Positions 9,226 through 18,414 of a stretch of DNA of 64,000 nt are shown one piece after another. Within the stretch, counting starts at the first letter, position 1. Each line of letters starts with the position of its first letter. Position numbers and translations under genes: made by a program. Location: assembly GCF_014837035.1 (NCBI RefSeq), contig NZ_JACSPS010000002.1, forward strand, positions 759,851 to 823,850, written 5' to 3'. Under the pieces are notes generated by a model. The model was not told the DNA's origin. It did not search any database and was given only the letters and a program-made list of their open reading frames with translations. Source of the stretch: Kaistella pullorum (GTDB lineage Bacteria; Bacteroidota; Bacteroidia; Flavobacteriales; Weeksellaceae).

Positions 9226-9663
9226 ATGGCCTCAATTATTACGGGCTTGTTCAAAAGCCAAACCCAGGCACGCAAGATTTCCGAAGACTTAGAGCAGGCA
9301 GGTTTCGCGAGCGAAGACTTCATAATCTATCTTCAGGATAAAAATGTGAGCAAAGAAGTGAAAACCTCTATCTGGCAGTCTTTCTTTCGCGACCAGACCA
9401 AACTTGAAGACGACAGCCTCGTAGTGAGCGTCCGTGTGCGTACACTGGAATGCGAACAGAAAACGTATAGAATTTTTGAAGCGAATGGCATAATTCGCAG
9501 CCATTTTTTCGAAAATATCAGATTCCAGGATGCGATGTCGCTGCACTTCCTGAAACGGATCGTTTCACTACGGGCAAAATCGCAGATCGCCCATACACCG
9601 GAAGTGCGACATCACGAAAAGGCAAATGGCATGAATGCGGAAGTGACATTCGGCAAGACCTGA
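9226..9663 (+). CDS. Hypothetical protein with an N-terminal stress-protein-like (GSP17M-type) region
   Basis: A protein of 145 residues. The first 30 residues (TGLFKSQTQARKISEDLEQAGF, continuing to the DFIIYLQD segment) resemble the ferredoxin-like start of general stress protein 17M domains, where a flip or sequence swap between two gene products is sensed. The C-terminal half is basic and shows no motif I know. Function is unknown. It stands alone between dacB, which is divergent, and the (p)ppGpp enzyme gene, from which it is separated by a terminator. Confidence 0.6.
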   Translation: MASIITGLFKSQTQARKISEDLEQAGFASEDFIIYLQDKNVSKEVKTSIWQSFFRDQTKLEDDSLVVSVRVRTLECEQKTYRIFEANGIIRSHFFENIRFQDAMSLHFLKRIVSLRAKSQIAHTPEVRHHEKANGMNAEVTFGKT

Positions 9664-9675
9664 GAAATTCCACTA

Positions 9676-9707
9676 AAATCTGTTTCCGATGAGACGGATT
9701 TTTTTAT
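9676..9707 (+). terminator. Intrinsic terminator before the relA/spoT gene
   Basis: AAATCTGTTTC at 9676-9686 pairs with GAGACGGATTT at 9691-9701 (some G-T pairs) around CGAT. A T run follows. It ends transcription of the small stress-like gene. Confidence 0.65.
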
Positions 9708-9746
9708 TTAATTTCCCTATTTTCGTTACCTAAAGCACTTTCTTAA

Positions 9747-11951
9747 ATGGTTTATGATCTAGAACAGGAAAATAAGGAAATCCTTGCGCGCTATAAAGAT
9801 TTGATCTCGAATACTTACCGCACGCTGGATGAGGAGAACAATAAACTCATCCGGAAGGCTTTTGATATTGCGCTGGATGCGCACAAAGACCAGCGCCGGA
9901 AAACGGGCGAGCCGTACATCTATCACCCCATCGAAGTGGCGAAAATCGTGGCGAATGAGATCGGCCTGGGTGCGACATCCATCGCGTGCGCACTTCTTCA
10001 CGACGTGGTGGAAGATTCAGATTATACCTATGAGGATCTCAAGAAACTTTTCGGAGCCAAAATCGCCGGAATTGTCAATGGTTTGACGAAAATTTCGGTA
10101 ATGAACCATCAGAACATTTCCATACAGTCTGAGAATTACCGTAAACTTTTGCTCACACTTTCCGAGGACTTCCGTGTGATACTGATCAAAATCGCTGACA
10201 GGCTGCACAACATGCGTACCCTGGAAAGCATGACGCCGGAAAAGCAGAAAAAAATCGCTTCCGAAACGGTTTACATCTATGCGCCTTTGGCGCACCGTCT
10301 CGGACTCTACAATATCAAGTCTGAACTTGAAGATCTTTCGCTTAAATTCAACAATCCTGAGGTTTATTTTGACATTTCCGAACGCCTGGAACTTGCAAAG
10401 GAAAGCCGCGAAAAATACATCGAAGAGTTTAAAAAAGAAGTTTCAGAACAGCTGGAAGCTGAAGGATTAAAAACTTCAATCAAAGGCCGAGCAAAAGCGA
10501 TTTCTTCCATTTACCGGAAAATGCTGAAACAGGGTGTCACTTTCGATGAAGTGTATGATAACTACGCGATACGCATCATTTACCGTTCTGATGCGAAGAA
10601 TGAAAAATTCCTGGCCTGGAAGATTTACTCCGTTGTTACCGACCTCTATCACAGTAATCCACAGCGGATGCGCGACTGGATCACACGTCCCCGGTCCACT
10701 GGTTATGAGAGTCTGCATCTTACGGTTTTAGGTCCGGACAAAAAATGGATTGAAGTGCAGATCCGGTCCGAAAGGATGGACGATATCGCCGAAAAAGGCG
10801 TAGCTGCCCATTATAAATACAAAGAAGGCTTCCGCCAGAATACGGATGAGAAAAACTTTGAGAAATGGGTACGTGAAATACGTGAAGTGCTGGAAAATCA
10901 ACAGGCGCTTAGCACCACAGAACTGCTGGATAACATAAAACTTAATCTATATTCGAAGGAAGTTTTTGTTTTCACGCCAAAAGGTGAGATCAAAATCCTA
11001 CCAATCGGTTCTACCGCGCTCGATTTCGCCTTCTCAGTCCATTCAGACCTCGGCACGAAATGTCTCGGGGCTAAAGTGAACGGTAAACTGGTGCCCATCT
11101 CGTACGCGTTGCAGAACGGCGACCAGGTAGACATCCTGTCTTCCCAAAACCAAAAACCGAAGCCGGACTGGCTGGATTTCGTGGTGACTTCCAAAGCCAA
11201 ATCGAAAATCAAGGCGATTCTGAATTCAGAGAAAAACCATTTGTCTGAGGAAGGGAAAGAAATCCTGCAGCGAAAAATGCGTCATGCAAAGCTGAATTTT
11301 AATGATGAAGAAATCAATAAAATGCAGAAATTCTTCAACCTTAAAACTTCACAGGACCTTTTCCTGAGCTTCCAAAACGGGTCACTTGACATTAGCGACA
11401 TCAAAAAATACACGGAAGGCAAGGGAATTTTCAGCAATATCATTCAGCGTTTCCGCAAGTCGCCAAGTAAAAACGAAGTTTTCACGGAACATCCGGAATC
11501 TAATCTTGATATGATTGTTTTCGGAAAGGATGAAGAAAAACTGAACTATACTTTTTCTAAATGCTGCACGGTAATCCCGGGCGACAAAATTTTCGGTTTC
11601 ATCACTATTTCCGAAGGAATCAAAGTGCATAATGACAATTGTCCCAACGCCATAAACCTCCGTGCACAGTACGATTACCGCGTACTTCCGGCCAAGTGGG
11701 TAAATGAAGAAAGCTTCAAAAACCGAATCAAAATAGAGATTGAAGGTCTGGACCGAATGGGGATGATCAACGATATCACCGCGGTCATCTCAAACTCAAT
11801 GAACATGGACATGAAGAGCATGTCAATAGAATCAAACAACGGTATTTTCCTGGGCAACATCAATCTTGAGGTCCGTAACAAAAGTCAACTGGAAGAAACT
11901 TTCAAACAACTTAAAAACATAAATGGCGTATCACGCGTCCGAAGGTTATAA
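9747..11951 (+). CDS. relA: Bifunctional (p)ppGpp synthetase/hydrolase (RelA/SpoT family)
   Basis: A long RSH protein of 734 residues that makes and degrades the alarmone (p)ppGpp. The HD hydrolase domain has its metal-binding residues intact: His60, His85-Asp86 and Asp151 (IADRLHNMRTL), so hydrolysis is expected. The synthetase domain (about 230-350) has RPRSTGYESLH and the EVQIRS strand. A TGS domain follows at about 400-465, then a conserved Cys pair region (CCTVIPGD) and a C-terminal ACT domain (660-734). Whether it should be called relA, rel or spoT depends on the nomenclature used. nhaA follows after 14 bp, probably in the same transcript. Confidence 0.95.
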   Translation: MVYDLEQENKEILARYKDLISNTYRTLDEENNKLIRKAFDIALDAHKDQRRKTGEPYIYHPIEVAKIVANEIGLGATSIACALLHDVVEDSDYTYEDLKKLFGAKIAGIVNGLTKISVMNHQNISIQSENYRKLLLTLSEDFRVILIKIADRLHNMRTLESMTPEKQKKIASETVYIYAPLAHRLGLYNIKSELEDLSLKFNNPEVYFDISERLELAKESREKYIEEFKKEVSEQLEAEGLKTSIKGRAKAISSIYRKMLKQGVTFDEVYDNYAIRIIYRSDAKNEKFLAWKIYSVVTDLYHSNPQRMRDWITRPRSTGYESLHLTVLGPDKKWIEVQIRSERMDDIAEKGVAAHYKYKEGFRQNTDEKNFEKWVREIREVLENQQALSTTELLDNIKLNLYSKEVFVFTPKGEIKILPIGSTALDFAFSVHSDLGTKCLGAKVNGKLVPISYALQNGDQVDILSSQNQKPKPDWLDFVVTSKAKSKIKAILNSEKNHLSEEGKEILQRKMRHAKLNFNDEEINKMQKFFNLKTSQDLFLSFQNGSLDISDIKKYTEGKGIFSNIIQRFRKSPSKNEVFTEHPESNLDMIVFGKDEEKLNYTFSKCCTVIPGDKIFGFITISEGIKVHNDNCPNAINLRAQYDYRVLPAKWVNEESFKNRIKIEIEGLDRMGMINDITAVISNSMNMDMKSMSIESNNGIFLGNINLEVRNKSQLEETFKQLKNINGVSRVRRL

Positions 11952-11965
11952 ATATTTTCTAATTT

Positions 11966-13129
11966 ATGCTGATTACCACGTATTTCAAAAAATTTCTACA
12001 CAGTTCGCAGTCATCAGGCATCTTGTTGATTTTCTGCGTTGCCCTTTCTTTAGTTATTGCGAACTCTGCTCTCGCTGAAGGTTTTCAGCATATATTGGAT
12101 AAAAATATCGGTACAGACCTGTTTGACCTGCGGTATCCGCTGAGTATTTGGGTGAATGATGGTCTGATGGCTGTCTTCTTCCTGCTTGTCGGGCTCGAGA
12201 TAAAGCGCGAAATCGTAGAAGGCGAACTTTCAAGTTTTAAGAACGCGTCACTTCCCATTGTGGCCGCGCTTGGCGGAATGATAGTGCCGGCGGCGATCTA
12301 TTTCTTCTTCAATCAGGACACGGAATATGCAAAAGGATGGGCAATACCGATGGCCACCGACATCGCATTTTCCCTGGCTATTCTTTCACTGCTGGGGAAA
12401 CGCGTTCCGCTCTCATTAAAGATATTTTTGGCAGCATTGGCCATTGTAGATGATCTGGGTGCCATCGTGGTTATCGCGGTTTTTTACACAGAACAGATCC
12501 ACTGGATGTATCTTTTGTGGAGCGCGCTGATGGTGTTGGTTTTGGTTCTGCTTAATTTCTTTAAATTCCAAAAACACGTGTTTTATGTAGTTCCGGGTAT
12601 CTTGCTTTGGTACTTCATGCACCATTCCGGGATTCATGCAACTATCGCCGGGGTTCTGCTTGCATTTACCATTCCTACAAATGTATCCGACACCGAAATC
12701 TCACCTTTGGAAAAACTCGAACAGAAGCTTCACTTACCGGTGAATTTTATCGTGATGCCGCTTTTCGCGCTCGCCAATACCAACATTACATTCAAGGACG
12801 GCATGGTAGACGGTCTTTTCGGATCATTAGGTTACGGCATTATCTTAGGACTTATTTTGGGGAAGGTAGTCGGGATCAATCTGTTCTCCTGGATTTTTAT
12901 CAAGCTGAAAATCAGTTCGCTGCCAGATAAAAGCAACTGGACTCAGATGGTTGGAACGGGACTTTTAGCCGGAATCGGTTTTACAATGTCTATTTTCATT
13001 GCACTGCTTTCATTCAAAGGACATCCGGAAATTCAGGATGAAGCCAAATTTGCGATTCTTGTAGCTTCCTTAATCGCAGGTGCAAGCGGATTTTTACTGC
13101 TTAAAACTTCAGCGAAATCAGTTTCGTAA
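11966..13129 (+). CDS. nhaA: Na+/H+ antiporter NhaA
   Basis: A protein of 387 residues with about twelve predicted membrane helices. It expels Na+ or Li+ in exchange for protons across the inner membrane. Family landmarks are FFLLVGLEIKRE, the PMATDIAFSLAIL segment with the Asp of the ion path, and AALAIVDDLGAI with the paired Asp residues that bind the ion. The GIGFTMSIFI segment lies near the end. It is 14 bp after the (p)ppGpp enzyme gene and faces the YihY gene tail to tail, with 2 bp between the stops. Confidence 0.95.
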   Translation: MLITTYFKKFLHSSQSSGILLIFCVALSLVIANSALAEGFQHILDKNIGTDLFDLRYPLSIWVNDGLMAVFFLLVGLEIKREIVEGELSSFKNASLPIVAALGGMIVPAAIYFFFNQDTEYAKGWAIPMATDIAFSLAILSLLGKRVPLSLKIFLAALAIVDDLGAIVVIAVFYTEQIHWMYLLWSALMVLVLVLLNFFKFQKHVFYVVPGILLWYFMHHSGIHATIAGVLLAFTIPTNVSDTEISPLEKLEQKLHLPVNFIVMPLFALANTNITFKDGMVDGLFGSLGYGIILGLILGKVVGINLFSWIFIKLKISSLPDKSNWTQMVGTGLLAGIGFTMSIFIALLSFKGHPEIQDEAKFAILVASLIAGASGFLLLKTSAKSVS

Positions 13130-13131
13130 CA

Positions 13132-14130
13132 CTATAATTTCAGCGTCTGAGTATTCGACGGTTCTTCTTCGAGTTCCGGAAGAATTGCGGTATCGAAATG
13201 CTTTGCATTGGCTTTCATTTCATCGGCAATCATTTTTTCTACTCGCACTTTTTTGATCGCGATGTTTAGTTCATTTCCCAGCAGGATGAGAATGATATTT
13301 AAATTCACCCAAACCATCACAAGAATAATGGTTCCGATGGATCCGTAAATCACATTGTAGCGCGCGAAATCCCGGACATAAATGGCAAAAATATAGGTCA
13401 GGATCACAAACAGCACCGTTGTGAGCACGGCTCCCGGCAGCGCTTGTTTAAACGAGGTGATTTTCAGACAACCAACCCAGTAGAACAGCGCCAGCAAAAT
13501 CAGATAAAAAACCGGAAACGAGATAAATCCGATGATCTTCGTCATGTTTCTCACCAACCAGGAGATATTGATCTCTGGCGTGAAAAGTTTTAATACGACC
13601 TCACTGTAATACACGCCAAAAAGTGATGCGATGACCAAAACGACAAACGCGATGGTGATGCCGAACGCCACAAAATATTCTTTTACAACCCCACGCTGAA
13701 GATTGGTATTCAGGTTAAAACCGTTGATAAGCGAATGCGTTCCGTTTACCGCAAAAATCATCGCAAAAATAATCGTGAGGTTGCTGATATTCTTCATGTT
13801 CGGCACGATGAAGGTGTTGATATAGCCCGTGACGTCTTTCTGGATGTGAGCCGGAAAGATATTGAGCATCAACACATCGAAAATATAAAACTGTAGTTTG
13901 TCGTAGTGCGGAAGGTTGGGCAAAACCGAAAGCAGGAAAAGAATGAAAGGGAAAAGACTCAGGAAAAAACTCCACGAAATGCTGGCCGCACTTCTCCCAA
14001 TCTGCATCTTGAACACGCCCTGCCCATAAATTTCGAACATTTTCCAGAGAGAAATGCCCAGGAAAGGGATGTGCAGATCGTCGAGATAGTCGTGGATTCG
14101 GAGGAGGAATTTAGGAGTTTTAAGGCCCAT
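13132..14130 (-). CDS. YihY/BrkB family inner-membrane protein
   Basis: A protein of 332 residues from the ATG at 14130. The open frame extends 40 codons further, but that part runs into rlmH and does not fit the family. Six membrane helices are predicted. Landmarks are AASISWSFFLSLFPFILFLLS, the INGFNLN segment and GSIGTIILVMVWVNL. The family is often mislabelled ribonuclease BN. Its transport or other function is not established. It is divergent from rlmH, with 30 bp between the starts. Confidence 0.85.
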   Translation of the reverse strand: MGLKTPKFLLRIHDYLDDLHIPFLGISLWKMFEIYGQGVFKMQIGRSAASISWSFFLSLFPFILFLLSVLPNLPHYDKLQFYIFDVLMLNIFPAHIQKDVTGYINTFIVPNMKNISNLTIIFAMIFAVNGTHSLINGFNLNTNLQRGVVKEYFVAFGITIAFVVLVIASLFGVYYSEVVLKLFTPEINISWLVRNMTKIIGFISFPVFYLILLALFYWVGCLKITSFKQALPGAVLTTVLFVILTYIFAIYVRDFARYNVIYGSIGTIILVMVWVNLNIILILLGNELNIAIKKVRVEKMIADEMKANAKHFDTAILPELEEEPSNTQTLKL

Positions 14131-14135
14131 TAATC

Positions 14136-14143
14136 TATATTTG
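14136..14143 (+). promoter_or_regulatory. Candidate -7 box for rlmH
   Basis: TATATTTG matches TAnnTTTG, 17 bp before the rlmH ATG and inside the 30 bp between the divergent starts. No clear -33 element. Confidence 0.4.
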
Positions 14144-14160
14144 CAGCTCAAAGGTAAGAA

Positions 14161-14634
14161 ATGAGAATCAATTTGGTCTGCATCGGCAAAACCGATGATA
14201 AAGAAATCGCGCACCTCGTGAAATATTACCAAAACCGGCTGCCACGGCACTGGAACTTCGAATTAACCGAAATTCCCGACGTAAAAAACGCGCGTAATCT
14301 TTCGCCGGAGCTTTTGAAAAAAGAAGAAGCAAAACTGTTCCTCGCCCAAACCGAAAGTACGGATTTTATCGTCTTGCTCGATGAAAAAGGAAAACAGTTT
14401 ACCAGTCGGGAATTTGCGGCTAATATTGACAGCTGGATGAACTCGGCCGTGAAGAAAGTCTCGATATTTATCGGCGGCGCTTATGGCTTTTCGCCTGAAA
14501 TTTACCAGCGTGCAAATATGCAGATGTCTTTGAGCAAAATGACCTTCACACACCAGATGATTCGTCTTTTTATTTTGGAACAGCTCTACCGCGCAGACCA
14601 AATTTTGCAGGGGAAACCTTACCACAACGATTAA
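14161..14634 (+). CDS. rlmH: 23S rRNA (pseudouridine1915-N3)-methyltransferase RlmH
   Basis: A SPOUT methyltransferase of 157 residues, the standard length. It methylates pseudouridine 1915 in helix 69 of 23S rRNA using S-adenosylmethionine. The knot region is seen in FIVLLDEKGKQFTS, the SAM loop FIGGAYGF (about residues 101-108) and the LSKMTFTHQMIRLFILEQLYRA stretch (truncated here), with the conserved C-terminal PYHND ending. A single-copy housekeeping gene. Confidence 0.96.
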   Translation: MRINLVCIGKTDDKEIAHLVKYYQNRLPRHWNFELTEIPDVKNARNLSPELLKKEEAKLFLAQTESTDFIVLLDEKGKQFTSREFAANIDSWMNSAVKKVSIFIGGAYGFSPEIYQRANMQMSLSKMTFTHQMIRLFILEQLYRADQILQGKPYHND

Positions 14635-14696
14635 ATATCCGCAGGAAATAAGCCCGGTAAAATCAACTATCCACTTTTCACGTCGCCTATTTTGCG

Positions 14697-14704
14697 TACT
14701 TTTG
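14697..14704 (+). promoter_or_regulatory. Candidate -7 box immediately before the HipA-like gene
   Basis: TACTTTTG matches TAnnTTTG and ends only 5 bp before the ATG at 14710. If used, transcription would begin at or next to the start codon, giving a leaderless mRNA. Confidence 0.35.
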
Positions 14705-14709
14705 AAGCC

Positions 14710-15486
14710 ATGGATCTTTCTTTACGCACCGTCACCGTCATGCGCTACATCCTGCCTCTGCGCGAAGGCGGATCTTTGCCGGCACTCGCCGAAGCCGATG
14801 ACGATTTCAAATATGTCTTAAAATTCCGCGGCGCCGGCCACGGCGTGAAAATGCTGATATCTGAACTTCTGGGCGGTAAAATTGCGGAAGTTTTAGGCCT
14901 GAAAATTCCTGAACTCGTTTTTGCAAATCTCGATGTAGATTTCGGTAGAACGGAGGCAGATGAAGAAATTCAGGACCTTCTCAAGTTTTCCGAAGGTCTG
15001 AACCTCGCGCTGCATTTCCTCTCAGGAGCCATCGCCTATGATGCGTCGGTGAAAGTTGATCCGCTGCTTGCTTCGAAAATCGTGTGGCTCGACGCCTTCA
15101 TCACGAATATTGACCGGACGCACAAAAACACCAATCTGCTTTTGTGGCACAAAGAACTTTGGGTGATTGACAACGGTGCGTCATTCTTCTTCCACCACTC
15201 GTGGATGAATTTTGAAAAACAGGCGCTAAGTCCGTTCGTATATGTAAAAGATCACGTGCTTCTGTCACAGGCTTCGATGCTCGATGAAGCCGATGTTTTC
15301 GCAAAATCTGTTTTAAACGAAACAATCCTGCGCGAAATCGTAGAGCTTATTCCACCTGACTGGCTGGAGTGGCGCGACACCGATGATTCGCCGGAAGAAA
15401 TAAAAGACATTTATTACAATTTCCTCAAAACCCGTCTTGAGAACTCGTCTAACTTTGTAAACGAAGCAAAAAATGCAAGAGCTTAA
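14710..15486 (+). CDS. HipA-like kinase domain protein
   Basis: A protein of 258 residues from the ATG at 14710. It corresponds to the kinase part of HipA-type Ser/Thr kinases, without the N-terminal HipA-N1 domain. A glycine/lysine-rich ATP site (KFRGAGHGVKML) lies near residues 45-56. The catalytic segment NIDRTHKNTNLL (about residues 133-144) and the metal-binding Asp in VIDNGAS (about 154-160) are intact, so it is probably an active kinase. The substrate is unknown. Its last 14 bases overlap the DUF3037 gene, which suggests translational coupling. No HipB-type DNA-binding antitoxin is present, so a classical hipBA role is unlikely. Confidence 0.8.
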   Translation: MDLSLRTVTVMRYILPLREGGSLPALAEADDDFKYVLKFRGAGHGVKMLISELLGGKIAEVLGLKIPELVFANLDVDFGRTEADEEIQDLLKFSEGLNLALHFLSGAIAYDASVKVDPLLASKIVWLDAFITNIDRTHKNTNLLLWHKELWVIDNGASFFFHHSWMNFEKQALSPFVYVKDHVLLSQASMLDEADVFAKSVLNETILREIVELIPPDWLEWRDTDDSPEEIKDIYYNFLKTRLENSSNFVNEAKNARA

Positions 15487-15856
15487 AATTTACGAATACG
15501 CCGTCATCCGCCTGGTACCAAAGGTGGAGCGCGAAGAGTTTTTCAATATCGGGCTCGTGATGTTTTCGAAAAAGGAAAAATACATCCGCGCAGAATTCCA
15601 TCTGTGTCCTAAAAAATTCGAGCTGATGCATTCAAAACTTGATTATGAGGATGTGATGAAAAATCTCGAAAATTTCAATCATGTTGCACAAGGCAGCAAA
15701 GCAGGCGGTGAAATTGCAGCTTTTGACATTCCGGAAAGATTCCGGTGGCTGACAGCGGTTAGGAGTTCTGTGATTCAGACTTCACGCCCGCATCCGGGCA
15801 AAACCAAGGATTTGGATGCTACGTTTGAGAGATTGTTCGAAGAACTAGTGAAATAG
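15473..15856 (+). CDS. DUF3037 family protein, partner of the HipA-like kinase
   Basis: A protein of 127 residues with the DUF3037 pattern: YEYAVIRLVPKVEREEFFNIG at the N-terminus (truncated here), ALTAV-like core and the SRPHPGKTKD segment near residue 105. It overlaps the HipA-like kinase gene by 14 bp in another frame. From memory of related genomes, this gene order recurs, which implies a common function. Function is unknown. It could be a substrate, regulator or antitoxin-like partner of the kinase. No DNA-binding motif is seen. Confidence 0.75.
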   Translation: MQELKIYEYAVIRLVPKVEREEFFNIGLVMFSKKEKYIRAEFHLCPKKFELMHSKLDYEDVMKNLENFNHVAQGSKAGGEIAAFDIPERFRWLTAVRSSVIQTSRPHPGKTKDLDATFERLFEELVK

Positions 15857-15926
15857 TTTTAATTTAAAATCGGCCACTGCACTTTAAATCAAATAGTTCT
15901 GGTAAAATTTCAATAAAATCCAGAAA

Positions 15927-18254
15927 TTAAATCTTCGTCAGCTTCGCAAACTTTAAAATCAGATTCTTCTCGCCTTCGTGCTGGAATTTTACTTTGGCTT
16001 TAATATTCTGCGGATCGGTACCATCCAGAAACATCACCTCACCCACGCCAAAACGGTCATGACGTACCTGATCGCCCACCTCGATATTTTCTGATGAAGC
16101 GCCACTCGGATTGATGATTCTCGCGGTAGCAACAGGTTTCAGGTTTTGCGGCACAGGTTGAGGCTCGCTGCGCTCAATTGTTTTTTTCTCCGATTTCCTG
16201 GTGAATGACCGCGGCTCTGACGGGTGTTCATCGAATATATTCGATTTTAAACCGGAATGGTTCACAAACCTGCTTTCCACGGCCGGATTAATGAATTCCA
16301 AATATTGTGAATCTACTTCACTCAGGAAGCGTGAAGGTTCTGCATCCGTAATTTTGCCCCACTGAAAACGCGAAACGGCATACGAAAAATACGCCTGCTT
16401 CTCCGCACGCGTAAGCGCAACGTAAAATAAACGTCTTTCCTCCTCTATTTCCTCGCGCGTAGACGAACTCATAAAACTTGGGAAAAGGTTTTCCTCAAGA
16501 CCCACCAGGTGTACAACCGGAAACTCAAGACCTTTTGAAAGGTGAATTGTCATAAGAGAAACCTGGTCGCCGGTTTCATTTTTGTCATTCTGCGTATCTG
16601 CAGACAGCGCAATGTTCTCTAGAAATCCCGAAAGCGACGGGTCTCCGTCTTCAAGCTGCTGCTGTTCTTCGATGTAACCCTGCATGGAGTTCATTAGTTC
16701 CTGAACGTTTTCAACGCGTGAAATGCCTTCGGGTGTCTGGTCGTCTTTTAAAAACTTAATTAAGCCGCTCCGTTTCGCTACTTCCATCGCGACGGTGTAG
16801 GCGTTTTCGCTTTTCAGCATTACCTGAAAGGCTTTGATCATGGCCCAAAAATCAGAAAGTTTCGTTAGGATACCGTTGTTCAGCCCCAATTCAGGTGCGT
16901 AATGACCGAGATTTCCAAGAACTTCAGTAATCGCCACACTTTTTTTATCGGCAAAAACGGTGAGTTTATTTTGGGTGGTTTCGCCAATGCCACGCGCCGG
17001 ATAGTTTATAATTCTTGTAAGCGCCTCTGCATCGTTTTCGTTAACCAGCAAACGCAAATAAGCGATCAAATCCTTGACTTCCTTTCGCTGATAGAAAGAC
17101 AGGCCGCCATAAACTTTATAAGGTATATTCTTTCGTCGCAGCGCATCTTCGAACGCCCTGGTCTGCGAATTGGTACGGTAAAGAATCGCAAAATCACTGA
17201 ATCTGCGCTGCAAAGAATTGTGTTGTTCCCAAATGTTTGACGCTACGAAATTGGCTTCATCCGCATCTGAAAGTGAGCGGTATACCTTGATTTTTTCGCC
17301 TTCTTCGTTATCGCTGAAGACGTTTTTCTTAAACTGCTGTACGTTTTTAGAGATAACAACATTTGCCGCATTTACGATATTTTGTGTGGAACGGTAGTTT
17401 TGCTCCAGCGAGACCGTAACAGCGTCCGGATAATCTTTCTTAAAATTTAAAATATTAAAAATGTTTGCTCCACGGAATGAATAAATCGATTGTGCATCAT
17501 CTCCCACGACGCAGATATTTTCAAATTTGGAAGCCAATGCTTTCACAATGAGATATTGGGAGTGGTTGGTATCCTGGTACTCATCAACCAAAATATAACG
17601 GAACCTGTCCTGATATTTCGCCAAAACCTCCGGAAAACGCGTCAGCAGTTCGTTCGTACGCAGCAAAAGATCATCAAAATCCATCGCACCATTGCGGTAA
17701 CATGCGTCCACATATTTCTGATAAATGGCGCCCATGTGCTTCATATTGGCGCGTTCATCATTTTCAATAAGTTCGGGATTATTAAAATAAGCTTTAACCG
17801 TAATCAGATTGTTCTTATAGCTTGAAATACGCGCTTGAACTTTTTTAGGCTTGTAAAGATCTGCATCAATACTTAAATCTTTCAATACTTTCCGAAGAAC
17901 ATTCAGCGAATCCTGAGAATCATAGATCGTAAAGTTCGATGGAAACCCAAGATAGTGCGCCTCGCTGCGTAAAATGCGCGCAAAAACCGAGTGAAAAGTT
18001 CCCATCCAAAGTGAGCGGGCTTCGCTTTGCCCGACTACCTTTGCGATCCTCTCCTTCATCTCTTTCGCCGCTTTATTGGTAAATGTAAGCGCAAGAATAT
18101 TGAATGGATCCACGAGATTGGTGATCAAATGAGCAATGCGCATCGTAAGTACGCGCGTTTTGCCGGAACCTGCGCCAGCAAGCACCATAAGCGGGCCTTC
18201 GAGTGTGGTAACCGCTTCATATTGAGCTTCATTTAATCCTTTTAAGTAATCCAT
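15927..18254 (-). CDS. UvrD/PcrA-type superfamily I DNA helicase
   Basis: A 3'-5' helicase of 775 residues. Walker A is GAGSGKTR (about residues 27-34), motif II is the DEYQDTN segment (about 222-228), motif III is GDDAQSIYSFRGA, motif IV is QNYRST, and motif VI is YVALTRAEKQ. The C-terminal tail (about 720-775), with VGDQVRHDRFGVGEV, is the Tudor-like domain that contacts RNA polymerase in PcrA. It acts in nucleotide excision repair, replication restart and clearing of stalled polymerase. It stands alone on the minus strand, downstream of the cold-shock gene and its terminator. Confidence 0.95.
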   Translation of the reverse strand: MDYLKGLNEAQYEAVTTLEGPLMVLAGAGSGKTRVLTMRIAHLITNLVDPFNILALTFTNKAAKEMKERIAKVVGQSEARSLWMGTFHSVFARILRSEAHYLGFPSNFTIYDSQDSLNVLRKVLKDLSIDADLYKPKKVQARISSYKNNLITVKAYFNNPELIENDERANMKHMGAIYQKYVDACYRNGAMDFDDLLLRTNELLTRFPEVLAKYQDRFRYILVDEYQDTNHSQYLIVKALASKFENICVVGDDAQSIYSFRGANIFNILNFKKDYPDAVTVSLEQNYRSTQNIVNAANVVISKNVQQFKKNVFSDNEEGEKIKVYRSLSDADEANFVASNIWEQHNSLQRRFSDFAILYRTNSQTRAFEDALRRKNIPYKVYGGLSFYQRKEVKDLIAYLRLLVNENDAEALTRIINYPARGIGETTQNKLTVFADKKSVAITEVLGNLGHYAPELGLNNGILTKLSDFWAMIKAFQVMLKSENAYTVAMEVAKRSGLIKFLKDDQTPEGISRVENVQELMNSMQGYIEEQQQLEDGDPSLSGFLENIALSADTQNDKNETGDQVSLMTIHLSKGLEFPVVHLVGLEENLFPSFMSSSTREEIEEERRLFYVALTRAEKQAYFSYAVSRFQWGKITDAEPSRFLSEVDSQYLEFINPAVESRFVNHSGLKSNIFDEHPSEPRSFTRKSEKKTIERSEPQPVPQNLKPVATARIINPSGASSENIEVGDQVRHDRFGVGEVMFLDGTDPQNIKAKVKFQHEGEKNLILKFAKLTKI

Positions 18255-18353
18255 CAGGGCAAAAAAATTTGGGACACAAATTTAGTGAAATATAAACGGA
18301 AGCCAAATCATTCAAGACATTGGCTGACCATTTTTAAGACAATGATTGGGACG

Positions 18354-18379
18354 AAAAAAGCTCCAAAAAAGGAGCTTTG
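18354..18379 (-). terminator. Intrinsic terminator of the cold-shock gene
   Basis: On the minus strand AAAGCTCC (18378-18371) pairs with GGAGCTTT (18364-18357), with a TTTTTT loop and a T run after the stem. It lies 36 bp beyond the stop of the cold-shock gene and before the helicase gene. Confidence 0.75.
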
Positions 18380-18414
18380 AATATATTCAGTGCTAAAAAT
18401 TTAGCAAATAAAAC

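Noticed and set aside
14131-14250. Long N-terminal extension of the YihY-type gene
   Set aside because: It overlaps the start of rlmH by 90 bp and has no family match. The ATG at 14130 gives the normal length.
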